Positions 51,991 through 60,594 of a DNA stretch of 64,000 nt are shown here, in pieces (within the stretch, counting starts at the first letter, position 1; every line of letters begins with the position of its first letter). The stretch is from Deltaproteobacteria bacterium (GTDB taxonomy: Bacteria; Myxococcota_A; Polyangia; HGW-17; SLPX01): NCBI GenBank assembly GCA_021162935.1, contig JAGGXR010000074.1:20444-84443 (forward strand), in the 5' to 3' direction. The position numbers were made by a program, and so were the translations under genes. The notes below the pieces were generated by a model, which saw nothing but the letters and a program-made list of their open reading frames with translations, did not search any database and was not told the DNA's origin.

Positions 51991-53573
51991 CCATGAAACG
52001 ACCCAGCATGGGCATGTTCGAGTTCAAAATCGTGGCGTCCCTCGTCTTGACTGCATCGGCCATTTTCGCCGTGTCCGTGGTGCTCGTGCGCGACACCCTG
52101 GACGTGGCAACGAGTCTGACCCGACGCCGCTCCCAGGAACTCACCAACAAACTGGCCGAGTCGGCCACCTTCTATCGACGCCTCGTCCGCACGAGAAAGG
52201 CCCTGCTGAAGCTCCGAACACGTTGCCTCGCCAAAGGGATTTCATCCGACGACCTCCGTTCCAAGGCACGACTTGCCCTTCGCCTGGCCGACATCGTTGC
52301 TACCTACCCCGACCTCCAGTCCGTGGAGATCCGAAACATGGGAACCGTCATCGCCCGAAGAGAGAAGATGCCTTCCTCCGCCCCCAGGCAACCGCCAACC
52401 GATGATGCCACGCCGGCACGACCGGGCACGGGCCCGCACAGTGCACGGCTCGTTCCCATCACCGTGCCGATACCCGCCTGGGCCGGTCCCCACACTTCAA
52501 AGGCGCCAACCCTGGTCGCCTCCTTCTTCGTCTCACGGGACCTGGAGCAGGCCTACCAGGACATCGGCCGTATCACGGCCGAGGCACCCCACCTGCGTCG
52601 GCTGACCAGTTCGTTGCAGCCACACTACTTTCCCCTCTTCCTCAAGTGGTTCGGTATTTCCATCGTCCTGGTCACCATCGGAGGTCTCTTACTCGCAAGG
52701 AGGACCACGAAACGGGTCACGCGACTGGCCAGGGCAGTCAGCCGCGTGGGACACGGCGATTTCAACGTCACCGTTTCCGTCCAGTCTCGAGATGAAATCG
52801 GACGGCTCTCCAAAGCCTTCAATGACATGGTGCATCAAATCCGGGACAGCAGACAGCGTATTGCCTACCTGGAAAAGATTGGAGCCTGGCAAGAAATCGC
52901 CCGTCGTCTCGCCCATGAAATCAAGAACCCACTCACCCCTATCCAACTGGCCATGCAGCAACTGCACGACACGTACGACGGATCAGACGAACGCTATCAG
53001 CACACGCTGGATGAGTCGGTGGAGATCGTGGAGGAAGAAATCGGCAGTCTCCGACGCATGGTCGAAGAATTCTCCGCCTTCGCAAAACTTCCCAGTGTCC
53101 AGCCGACCTCGGAACCAGTGGACTCGATCATGGAAGAGTTCCTGCGGTCCCTTTCGGGAACAGACGAAGACGAGGCGGTCGAGTGGACCTCCTCCAAGCC
53201 GAACATACAGGTGCTCGTCGACCGGGGTCTCTTCAAGCGGGTCCTGGCCAACCTCGTGGAAAATGCGGTCCAGGCGGCGAGGCACCAGGGGCAAAAACCC
53301 AAAATTCGCATCCAGGTTCGAGCCGAAGGCAGGCAGTCGATTTGGACCATCGACGACTCGGGTCCTGGTATCTCGGCGGAACATGTCCAACGAATCTTCG
53401 ACCCCTACTTCACCACCAAGCCCCAGGGAACCGGTCTCGGCCTTGCCATCGTCAAGAAAATCCTGCTCGAACATCAGGGCAACATCGAAGTCGCATCCTC
53501 GCCGATGGGAGGAGCGCGCTTCGTGATCCACCTGCCCCTGGCCCGAATCACCCACGACAGCGGACAGGGCTGA
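51987..53573 (+). CDS. NtrY-type sensor histidine kinase
   Basis: 528 residues. Membrane helices at about 14-35 and 215-235 flank a periplasmic sensor. HAMP (TKRVTRLARAVSRVGHGDFN) and then the NtrY-type H box IARRLAHEIKNPLTPIQLAM (His about 309), NLVENAVQAARH, DDSGPGISAEH and GTGLGLAIVKKI show an active kinase. The LTPIQLA wording is characteristic of NtrY/AtoS-like kinases that pair with NtrC-type sigma-54 activators. No such regulator is in the window. Coupled to the DUF4390 gene by overlapping stop and start. Confidence 0.92.
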   Translation: MTMKRPSMGMFEFKIVASLVLTASAIFAVSVVLVRDTLDVATSLTRRRSQELTNKLAESATFYRRLVRTRKALLKLRTRCLAKGISSDDLRSKARLALRLADIVATYPDLQSVEIRNMGTVIARREKMPSSAPRQPPTDDATPARPGTGPHSARLVPITVPIPAWAGPHTSKAPTLVASFFVSRDLEQAYQDIGRITAEAPHLRRLTSSLQPHYFPLFLKWFGISIVLVTIGGLLLARRTTKRVTRLARAVSRVGHGDFNVTVSVQSRDEIGRLSKAFNDMVHQIRDSRQRIAYLEKIGAWQEIARRLAHEIKNPLTPIQLAMQQLHDTYDGSDERYQHTLDESVEIVEEEIGSLRRMVEEFSAFAKLPSVQPTSEPVDSIMEEFLRSLSGTDEDEAVEWTSSKPNIQVLVDRGLFKRVLANLVENAVQAARHQGQKPKIRIQVRAEGRQSIWTIDDSGPGISAEHVQRIFDPYFTTKPQGTGLGLAIVKKILLEHQGNIEVASSPMGGARFVIHLPLARITHDSGQG

Positions 53574-53585
53574 GACCGCACCAGT

Positions 53586-53668
53586 CCCATCGTATGACAG
53601 GTGGCAAAACGGAACGGATCAACCAGGCCCATCGTATGACAGGAAGCAAAACGGAACGGATCAACCAC
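53586..53668. repeat. 42-bp tandem repeat after the NtrY operon
   Basis: Two units (53586-53627, 53628-53668) starting CCCATCGTATGACAGG, with two or three differences, between the convergent NtrY and binding-protein genes. No hairpin with T tract is seen. Confidence 0.85.
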
Positions 53669-53693
53669 GCCTGTTCGACACATCCAGAAGCAG

Positions 53694-55673
53694 TCAGCGA
53701 CAATGACGATCCGACTTCCAAACCCGTGCCAGGCCGGACAATCGGGCATTGGGCAGCAACTCGTATCCATGCACGTTGCAGCGCCGGATCACGATGTTGT
53801 CTTCGTGCCAAAGGGGCACGATGGGCAGGTCCTTCAAAAGAATTGCCTGCACCCGGCCATAGAAGGCCTTCTGAAGGGTTCTGTCGCTCACGAATCGTGC
53901 TGCGTCGAGCAGCCAGTCCACTTCCGGATTCGAATACCCGAATCGGTTGGCCCCGGCCACGGCCCGGGCACCGCCCGACAGACTCTGGAGCCATAGTTCG
54001 GGCAGACGCCAGGCCACGAGGAACACGAAATGCCGAATTGCCGTGGGAAGCCAGGATCGACCGAGTTCGCAGACGCCAGGCCGCTTCATCCCGCCCCAGG
54101 CCACTCTTGTCATCGACTTAGGAGGCTGTTCAAAATAAGGTTGCCAATGTGGGGCGTCGAGGCGTCCGTCTGGCACGAAGCGACGAGGGCGCGTACCGGG
54201 TGGTACGCAACCGAGGAGCGACAAAGCCAGGCGGGATGGATCGGCGTTCCAGATGGCAGATTTATTCTGACCAGCCTCCTTACGCTTTTTGCGGCCACCA
54301 CCGAGGCATAAGGCGAGCTGACTGCCCAACCAATCGACCTCTCTCTTGGTAACCTTCGCCAGACTCGCGCCCACGTGGGATGCGGAATGAAAAAAGTGGT
54401 AGTGGTAGTCCGGAACGGTCAGCTCGGTCATCTGCATGCTAAAGATGTCGAAGTTTCCTTTTTTCACGTCCGAATAGAAGACCCCCCACTCATAGGGACG
54501 GACCTCCACCGCGATACCCACCTTCGCCAGCATGCCGGCAATGGCGCGTGCGACGCTCACCCGGAACGGATTGTTCGAAGTCTTGTACACAAGCGAAAAT
54601 CTGGGGCCACCCGAAGCAGAATGCGCAAAGCCAGCCTCGTCCAGAAGCTGCTCGGCTCGGCGCGGGTCGTAGGCAATGGAATGCAGCCGCCTGTTGCAAG
54701 CCCAATGGAAGGCCGGCAGGATCGACCAGGACAAGGTGGCCATTTCGTGCAGCTTGCTCGTGACCAACGACTTCCGATCGATGGCCAAAGCAATGGCCCG
54801 ACGCACCCGGACATCCTTCAGATAGCGATTGTGGAGATTGAGGCCCAGGTACGTATGGGTCACGCTGCGACATCGCTCCACGCGGAGCCCACGACGTCCG
54901 GCAATGGCGGGGACGAGCATGGCGGGGACCGTGTTCTGACTCAAATCGGCGCTCCCTCCCGCCAGCATGATGAGACGCGAATTGTCGTCCTGAACCGTGC
55001 GGATCACGACCCGCCTGATCTTGGGCACGCCCACGAAGGAGTAAAGATTCGGCGCAAGCACGATCGTGTGCGAGCTTCGGGCCACCACTCGAAACGGCCC
55101 AGCACCCACCAAATCCATATCTCGAATGGGACCCACATGGCGAACGAGCCGGGCCGGCAGGATACCCATATCCAAATCCGTCAGGAAGGGGGAATGAGGG
55201 TATTCGAGTCGTATTCGAAGTCGGCGGAGCCCAAGAATCTCCATCTTGGCGATGCGCTTCCACACGAACCGGTACGGGCTTGTGGACCGGTCGTCGAGCA
55301 TGCTCTCGATGGTCGCCTTCACATCGCGAGCCGTAACCGGCGTCCCATCACTGAAACGAGCGTTCCGTCTCAGCGTGACCACGTAGGTGAGCGGATCGGG
55401 ATTGTCCACCCGCTGCGCCAGTTCCATCTTCACCGACAGGTCCTCTGTGTCTACGCTGACCAGAGGGCTGGCCACGAGCCGTGAAATTTTGACCCCATAC
55501 CCGGAGACGGCATAGCGCGGATCCAACCCCTCGATCGACGCCTCCACGAGCACGACCAATTCGTCGCTGGCCGTGTGCACTCTGCCACAGGAAACCGATC
55601 CGGTCGCCCCACAGGCCAAGACCCCCAGCAAGCTGATAAAAAAATGACCCACAATCCTCGATCGTTCAGTCAA
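53694..55673 (-). CDS. Oligopeptide-type ABC substrate-binding lipoprotein interrupted by an in-frame repeat insertion
   Basis: 659 residues; the start is a TTG at 55673 (GTG at 55652 possible) because the signal peptide (HFFISLLGVLAC, with a second possible lipobox GSVSC) begins here. Family 5 landmarks are ASIEGLDPRYAVSGYG, LRRNARFSDGTPVTARDVKA, LVGAGPFRVVARS, THTYLGLNLHNRYLKDVRVR and, at the end, NPEVDWLLDAA with DLPIVPLWHEDNIVI. Between HFFHSAS (54370) and GANRFGY (53955) about 140 extra residues interrupt the conserved order; 55 of them are encoded by copy D of the 164-bp element, without stop or frameshift. No permease genes lie nearby. Whether the protein still folds is unknown. Confidence 0.82.
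   Translation of the reverse strand: MTERSRIVGHFFISLLGVLACGATGSVSCGRVHTASDELVVLVEASIEGLDPRYAVSGYGVKISRLVASPLVSVDTEDLSVKMELAQRVDNPDPLTYVVTLRRNARFSDGTPVTARDVKATIESMLDDRSTSPYRFVWKRIAKMEILGLRRLRIRLEYPHSPFLTDLDMGILPARLVRHVGPIRDMDLVGAGPFRVVARSSHTIVLAPNLYSFVGVPKIRRVVIRTVQDDNSRLIMLAGGSADLSQNTVPAMLVPAIAGRRGLRVERCRSVTHTYLGLNLHNRYLKDVRVRRAIALAIDRKSLVTSKLHEMATLSWSILPAFHWACNRRLHSIAYDPRRAEQLLDEAGFAHSASGGPRFSLVYKTSNNPFRVSVARAIAGMLAKVGIAVEVRPYEWGVFYSDVKKGNFDIFSMQMTELTVPDYHYHFFHSASHVGASLAKVTKREVDWLGSQLALCLGGGRKKRKEAGQNKSAIWNADPSRLALSLLGCVPPGTRPRRFVPDGRLDAPHWQPYFEQPPKSMTRVAWGGMKRPGVCELGRSWLPTAIRHFVFLVAWRLPELWLQSLSGGARAVAGANRFGYSNPEVDWLLDAARFVSDRTLQKAFYGRVQAILLKDLPIVPLWHEDNIVIRRCNVHGYELLPNARLSGLARVWKSDRHCR
54119..54282. 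mobile_element. 164-bp TA-flanked inverted-repeat element (MITE-like), copy D, inside a coding sequence
   Basis: TA-GGAGGCTGTTCAAAATA ... CCAGCCTCCT-TA, with the same central GCGTACC-GGGT-GGTACGC hairpin as copy A. Minus the duplicated TA it adds 162 bp, exactly 54 codons, so the binding-protein frame is kept. In that frame it reads SAIWNADPSRLALSLLGC and then VPDGRLDAPHWQPYFEQPP. Six differences from copy A suggest fairly recent spread. Confidence 0.85.
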
Positions 55674-55703
55674 GGCAAGAGCAATCCGAGATGCGAACCA
55701 GCG

Positions 55704-56123
55704 TCAGTTGGCATCCACCGATGCGTCCGTGGTCGAACCGTCCTGCAGGGTCGCATCGTCTTGTACCGATGCGTCCAAGGAGGCAGCGTCTTCGATCATC
55801 GCGTCCACCTGAGCGTCAACCAAGGACGAGTCCGACACCTGACCATCCACCACAGCGGAATCCACCACGGCGGAATCCATCACCGATGCGTCCGTCGTGG
55901 CGTCTCCATTCACGGTGGCGTCCTGCTGTGCATCTGTGCTGCCGTCCTGGATGACGACGCACTCCGTTTGACAGGTTCCCTTGCCCGAGGAAGAATCGAA
56001 GCAACAGACCAGACCGCCCTTGCAGTCGCTGTTGGTCTGACAGGCCTCACCTTCCTTCTGTTTGCAGGCACCAAGGCTCAAGGCCAGAACAAGTCCACTC
56101 ATCACCAGCACTGTCTTCATCAT
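55704..56123 (-). CDS. Small Asp-rich lipoprotein
   Basis: 139 residues. The signal peptide ends LVLALSLGAC. A Cys-rich module (CQTNSDCKGGLVCCFDSSSG) of the kind seen at the start of other lipoproteins here is followed by an 80-residue low-complexity tail of Asp/Ala/Val/Ser (VDSAVVDGQVSD, DAQVDAM). The tail could be a surface stalk or a Ca-binding acidic region. It shares its Cys module with the start of the 56391 gene upstream, suggesting a common origin. 30 bases separate it from the binding-protein gene. Confidence 0.75.
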   Translation of the reverse strand: MMKTVLVMSGLVLALSLGACKQKEGEACQTNSDCKGGLVCCFDSSSGKGTCQTECVVIQDGSTDAQQDATVNGDATTDASVMDSAVVDSAVVDGQVSDSSLVDAQVDAMIEDAASLDASVQDDATLQDGSTTDASVDAN

Positions 56124-56189
56124 GCTCTATCCTTTACCCTTTTGTTCGAGACCCTTTGCACCAGGTCCTTGTTCAGACTCGCCGCGTCG

Positions 56190-56213
56190 AGGACGCCTCG
56201 TACGAGGCGTCCT
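56190..56213. promoter_or_regulatory. 24-bp perfect palindrome
   Basis: AGGACGCCTCG-TA-CGAGGCGTCCT is an uninterrupted perfect palindrome in the 267-bp gap between two minus-strand lipoprotein genes. With no loop it would act better as a protein-binding site or cruciform than as a hairpin terminator, and no T tract follows on either strand. Confidence 0.5.
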
Positions 56214-56390
56214 TGCTCGCAGTCCTCTTCCAATACGTCTCTCGTCACTCCGTATCGCCACGGTCCACGATCGCCACAGGCCACCGCGATGAACGAACTG
56301 ATTCTACTCTATCCTCTCGTGCCCGTCGAGTCCACTTCCTGACACAAAAGCCGATGTCCGTCGCACAGCGCATCTCCTTCGGTCACCCGG

Positions 56391-57908
56391 CTATTCCTCG
56401 GTCACGTACAGAGAAACCGGCGTCCTGGCGTCCTCGCGATTGCCCTCGACAAAGACGAACAGATTCTGCCCCTGCGTCAGGCCTGACACGATGACGTCCA
56501 CCGCTTCGTAACTGCCTGTTCGGCAGACCTGCTCCACGCTGCCCGTGGCATCGCATGCCCCGGTTCGGACATACAGACCGAACGGGGCTCCGCCGATGCT
56601 CTCGGCTTGGATACGGACGGATCCGGCCGCGGCGACCCGATACCGGAACACGGCTTCGGGACTGTCCGACCCGACACAGGAGCCCATCTGCGCCGCCCCG
56701 TCCTGATCAGCGTCGATCACGACCCCATACAGGCCGGGACCGGAAAGAACCACGGGGAACTGACAATTTCCAGATGGGCTGTGCACGCCCCGCACCACCA
56801 GATTAAAGGCCCCTTGGCTGCCGCCGCCGCCCTCCACGGAGACGTATTCCTTTTCCTGCGGGTCGAACCAAGCGATGGCAGCGGCCATACGGCCTGGGCC
56901 GTCGTTGTCGTTACAGGCCCATTCCGTGGAGTTGTCCTCTCCGGCAAACACGGTCACGATGGTGTCATCGAGGGCCGTGGCCGCCGACATGGGCTGGGTG
57001 CCCACCAGATACCATCCCGACAACGGAACCACTGGTTCAAAGAGTGCTTCGGCTCCCCCGAACGGCTGACAGGACGCGGTCATCCGGTTGCCATGGCCCT
57101 CGGTCGTATCCACAATCTCACCCAGCAGGGTCGTAGCGTCCACCACGACCTTGGTCGCGGCCAACCCCTGACACTCCGACACGTCGTACTGGCAATTCGC
57201 GCCACAGGTGACCGTGCCGCCCGAGTATCCCAGAGACTCACAGGTCACCGCTGAAGACAGGGCACCGTCGCAGTCCTCACCAGCGTCCACCAACCCATTG
57301 CCACAGCCATCCGTACAGGCCGTCTCATCGAAATGACATTCGTCGCCACAGGACAAAGTCCCGCCGCCAAAGCCGAGCGATTCGCAGGTGGCGCCCCCCA
57401 AGTCCGTCCCGTCACAGACATCGTCGCCATCGATGATGTCGTTCCCACAACCTTCCTCGCAGCCGGACAGATCCAACGTACAGTCCGACCGACAGACCGC
57501 CTTACCCGCAAGGAATCCAAGGTCCACACAGTCCACACCGCTGTCTGTCGCGCCTGGATCGCAATCTTCGGGAATGGCCAAGTGGGTGTCCACGATGCCG
57601 TTGCCGCAGGTCTCGTCTGAGCTGCAGTCTCCCTTGCATCCGTCACCGCTCACGGTGTTCCCGTCGTCGCAGACCTCACCAGGATCCAGGATCCCATCGC
57701 CGCACGGATTGCACTTGGAACGACAGGTGTTCTTGTACTGACTGTTCGCGCCGAGACAGCACTCGAGCCCGGTTTCACAGTCCGAGTTCAACTCACACCG
57801 ATCACCTTCGCCTTGCTTGCAACCCGAGCCCAACAGCCCAACCCAGCCCAGCATCCCGGCACCCAACACAACCATCCCCATGGCGTTCAACCACTGAGAC
57901 CTCTTCAT
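56391..57908 (-). CDS. Cys-rich lipoprotein with DUF4215-like repeats and beta-rich C-terminal domains
   Basis: 505 residues from ATG 57908 (GGAG six bases upstream; ATG 57920 also in frame). The signal peptide ends GLLGSGC. A Cys module ([14 protein letters not shown]), then one [16 protein letters not shown] repeat and three longer variants ([37 protein letters not shown]) occupy residues about 45-190. The C-terminal 310 residues form two beta-rich domains with jelly-roll-like pattern ([38 protein letters not shown]) resembling pre-peptidase C-terminal domains. A surface-exposed protein of unknown ligand. Same strand as, and upstream of, the small Asp-rich lipoprotein. Confidence 0.8.
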   Translation of the reverse strand: MKRSQWLNAMGMVVLGAGMLGWVGLLGSGCKQGEGDRCELNSDCETGLECCLGANSQYKNTCRSKCNPCGDGILDPGEVCDDGNTVSGDGCKGDCSSDETCGNGIVDTHLAIPEDCDPGATDSGVDCVDLGFLAGKAVCRSDCTLDLSGCEEGCGNDIIDGDDVCDGTDLGGATCESLGFGGGTLSCGDECHFDETACTDGCGNGLVDAGEDCDGALSSAVTCESLGYSGGTVTCGANCQYDVSECQGLAATKVVVDATTLLGEIVDTTEGHGNRMTASCQPFGGAEALFEPVVPLSGWYLVGTQPMSAATALDDTIVTVFAGEDNSTEWACNDNDGPGRMAAAIAWFDPQEKEYVSVEGGGGSQGAFNLVVRGVHSPSGNCQFPVVLSGPGLYGVVIDADQDGAAQMGSCVGSDSPEAVFRYRVAAAGSVRIQAESIGGAPFGLYVRTGACDATGSVEQVCRTGSYEAVDVIVSGLTQGQNLFVFVEGNREDARTPVSLYVTEE

Positions 57909-58208
57909 GTTCTTCTCCATTCCAATCAAGAAAATATCTTCGAACCACAAAATCGCCGGCAGCCCCTTCAACCAATCAATGATCGACCGGCAGGTCTGCC
58001 ACCAACAGGCTTCTAACACTGGCCTGTTGGCCTGTAAAGGTATCAGCACCACCTCCCGAGCCATACGGCGATGGCAGCGGCATTTCCACCGACATGCATC
58101 GCGAGGCGATGCTGGTCGTGGCGACCATGCTGTCATCGCCGTGATGTGCATGCGGGCGGACGGGCAACGATGCGAATGCGGAGGATGCGAAGGATGGTGG
58201 GAAAACGT
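57909..58208. other. Spacer with a hairpin between the nucleotidyltransferase and Cys-rich lipoprotein genes
   Basis: No gene supported. A perfect nine-base-pair stem, CCAACAGGC (58002-58010) and GCCTGTTGG (58022-58030) with an 11-base loop, lies about 180 bases after the nucleotidyltransferase stop. It lacks a T tract; it could be an RNA structure or a protein site. The lipoprotein promoter should also be here. Confidence 0.45.
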
Positions 58209-59006
58209 CTACCAAGCGGCAGCGGCGAGAGCAAAGACTTTGGCTCCGGCACCTGCCACGTAGGCCGGTTTCGGCCAGCCACGGAGATCGTCGCCGAGCG
58301 CTCTGACCATGATCTCGGCAAAGTGCATGGCCACCGGAGTGTCCACGTCCACCCAGAAGGCATCCTGCACGTCCGCATAGGCCATCATCCCTTGCTTCGA
58401 CAGAGAAAGAACGCCTTCGGACAGGGAGCAGTCTCCCCTGGTTTCATAAATATGGGACAACTCATCCACGAGGGCGGAACTGATCCGAAAAACGCCCGTG
58501 TCGATGGCGTCGTACTCGGTCAACGTCTTACCGATGTTCAGAATGCCGCGACCGTTGCACAGCACCTTGGTGGCGTCGTCGATATCAAACACCTCGCCGA
58601 CCTTGCGATCCACCCCGAGGACCGACTCCTGCGGAGCCACATCGAAATCGAGCAGGGTCCGCACCAAGTCCGAGGCATAGAGATGGTCGGACATGGACAG
58701 GATACAATGGCCATCGACCCACTCCCTGGCCTTGACCAAAGAGACGCCGTTCGAGAGGCGCCAGTCGTCGTTCTGCACGAACTGCACGTTCATGGGCAGG
58801 CCCCAGGACCGCACCGTGTGCTGAATCAACGCCCCCTTGTATCCTGTGACCACCACGGTCTCACGGATGCCTTCCCGATACAGGGTCCGCAGAATCCGCG
58901 ACAGAAGGGGCTGGCCTCCAACTTCCACCAGAGGTTTCGGCAAGGGACCGTCACTCACCAACCGCGACCCTCTTCCTGCTGCTAGGACAATCGCTCGTTT
59001 CGTCAT
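58209..59006 (-). CDS. Sugar-phosphate nucleotidyltransferase (NTP transferase family)
   Basis: 265 residues from ATG 59006 (GGAG seven bases upstream). The N-terminus AIVLAAGRGSRLVSDGPLPKPLVEVGG is the nucleotide-binding signature (quoted parts: AIVLAAGRGSRL and PKPLVEVGG). ILSMSDHLY holds the metal-binding Asp, and YDAIDTGVFRIS and FWVDVDTPVAM close the core. Wording such as SDHLY and DIDDATKV recalls the CTP:inositol-1-phosphate cytidylyltransferase-like group, but the substrate is not certain. The short C-terminal tail is Ala-rich. No CDP-alcohol phosphotransferase gene is adjacent, so the pathway (phospho-inositol lipid or sugar nucleotide) stays open. Confidence 0.87.
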   Translation of the reverse strand: MTKRAIVLAAGRGSRLVSDGPLPKPLVEVGGQPLLSRILRTLYREGIRETVVVTGYKGALIQHTVRSWGLPMNVQFVQNDDWRLSNGVSLVKAREWVDGHCILSMSDHLYASDLVRTLLDFDVAPQESVLGVDRKVGEVFDIDDATKVLCNGRGILNIGKTLTEYDAIDTGVFRISSALVDELSHIYETRGDCSLSEGVLSLSKQGMMAYADVQDAFWVDVDTPVAMHFAEIMVRALGDDLRGWPKPAYVAGAGAKVFALAAAAW

Positions 59007-59406
59007 CGAATCGCTCCGCTTCAACTGGTACAAAAAGGGCTCCGTCGTCGATCTGAGCCAAGCCCCTTCGGCTCATGCCTGGATCCAGAGGTCTTCGTAT
59101 CCACTCTGGGTATCCGAAAGATATTTCCTGGTAGCTCAAGCAAGAATTACGCCACAGACTGCACGTTTCGGGCAACTTTTTGGTCCTGCGCCGTTTGGGC
59201 CCGAAACACGCGGATCTGCCGAAATTCCCTTCAAAATCCAGCCCAATGGCCCACCGCTCCTCGCACCCGAATCTCCGGGGCTGACCATGGAAGCAACGAC
59301 ACAGTGTGAAAAAAAAACACAACGGCAAGAGCACCTACCACTCTTGGATTGAACCTGTCAAGCAACGAAGCAACCAGGCATCGGGCAGACGAATGGGACA
59401 ACCAGC
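59007..59406. other. Spacer without a recognised gene
   Basis: 400 bp between the secreted kinase-like gene and the nucleotidyltransferase gene. A short A-rich run lies near 59310. Open frames here have no motif or start support. No promoter or terminator could be assigned. Confidence 0.45.
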
Positions 59407-60492
59407 TTACCAGTAGACGCGAGCACCCAACGCCTTGTGCAACTCGTCCACGCGGGCCACGACCTGTTTCGCCGCAGCCACCACGTGCCGCACGTAGAAC
59501 GGCTTGACCAGCAGGCGCCCCTTCGAGTCTCGAAGCAGGGCGTCCACCTGCGCAACGGTCAGGGTCCGGAGCCGGTCCACCAACGGCTTGTGGAACCGAT
59601 GGACCGCCCGAAAAGCCTTACGATACCAGACCTTGTTCCGCAGCGCCTTGGGCCCACCGCTGAACCCGTCTCCCCAGTCGATGGCGAAGAGCTGCACCGT
59701 GTGGTTCGGGAGCAGAATGGAACCAACGTTGAACTGACGGTCGTTGTTGGCGATGAGGTAGTCGATCACGAGCAGGTCGCTCAGGTCGTGGCAGATCTGG
59801 GGACGATCGCAGGCACGGCCGGCCCGGATCTCCGCAGCAATCGGCAAGAGCTGCTCCCGCGATGGGGTCAACCGGCCGATCCGACGGCGAAACTTGAATG
59901 CCCAAAGACGAAGATAGCCATGGATCGTGTTTCCATCCCACAGAAGCAGGCCCCGGTATTTTCTGGGCACGAGGTCCACACCGGCCTGTACCTCCTTTCG
60001 CGTGAAGGTTCGCTCCAGGCAGGCTGGTTGCGGCACACCCAAGTAACGGGCGAGCTTGCAGGCTGCAAGTTCGCGGTAGCCATCACGATAGCTGCGCTGG
60101 AAGGGCTTGAACACGGCATACGCGCTGCCCAGCCCCGGCTTGGCCAGATGGACCCGAAAGATCACGCCCGGATCGTCGGGATTCGTGCGATAGGTCCGCA
60201 GCCTACTGACAATAATGTCAGGCTTACCCGACTTGAGCACGATGCGGCCCTGCTGCAGAAGGGCGACTCCCTTTTTAAAATGGGCAGCAAGGTCTGCAAA
60301 GGTTGCATCACTGGGCGTAAGCCCCGTGGCCGGACGCGTCAATCTTGCTTCGGTGACCCGTATCGGCCCGCCTGCAAACGCCCCAGCGGCAGCGAGCAGA
60401 ACGGATGCTGCGACCACCACGATCACGGACGTCCCTGTCCGGGCCGCCATCTTCCTGCTCCTCGCTCTCGCCCGATTCGTCATGACGCGCAT
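59407..60492 (-). CDS. Secreted FAM20/HipA-like kinase candidate
   Basis: 361 residues from ATG 60492 (ATGs at 60528, 60498 and 60483 also in frame). The signal peptide is VIVVVAASVLLAAAGAFA. The domain shows a kinase-like order: a Lys in YAVFKPFQ, a Glu in YRELAACKLARYLGVPQ, then DLLVIDYLIANNDRQFNVGS with catalytic-type Asp and Asn, and LFAIDWGDGFSG as the metal-binding DxG. This is the pattern of atypical kinases of the FAM20/PI3K/HipA type (K, E, D..N, D). If active it would phosphorylate proteins or glycans in the periplasm or outside. The assignment is from motif order only; a degenerate non-kinase relative is possible. It ends before the DUF89-uvrC pair as read on the minus strand. Confidence 0.55.
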   Translation of the reverse strand: MRVMTNRARARSRKMAARTGTSVIVVVAASVLLAAAGAFAGGPIRVTEARLTRPATGLTPSDATFADLAAHFKKGVALLQQGRIVLKSGKPDIIVSRLRTYRTNPDDPGVIFRVHLAKPGLGSAYAVFKPFQRSYRDGYRELAACKLARYLGVPQPACLERTFTRKEVQAGVDLVPRKYRGLLLWDGNTIHGYLRLWAFKFRRRIGRLTPSREQLLPIAAEIRAGRACDRPQICHDLSDLLVIDYLIANNDRQFNVGSILLPNHTVQLFAIDWGDGFSGGPKALRNKVWYRKAFRAVHRFHKPLVDRLRTLTVAQVDALLRDSKGRLLVKPFYVRHVVAAAKQVVARVDELHKALGARVYW

Positions 60493-60594
60493 CAACATGC
60501 ACCTGCTCTTATTATCATCTTTTGCCACTTTCTGTCATTTCTTATCGCGTCATCTGGTTCTGCCGTCATCACGTACCCTCGTTCTGGTTCCGCC

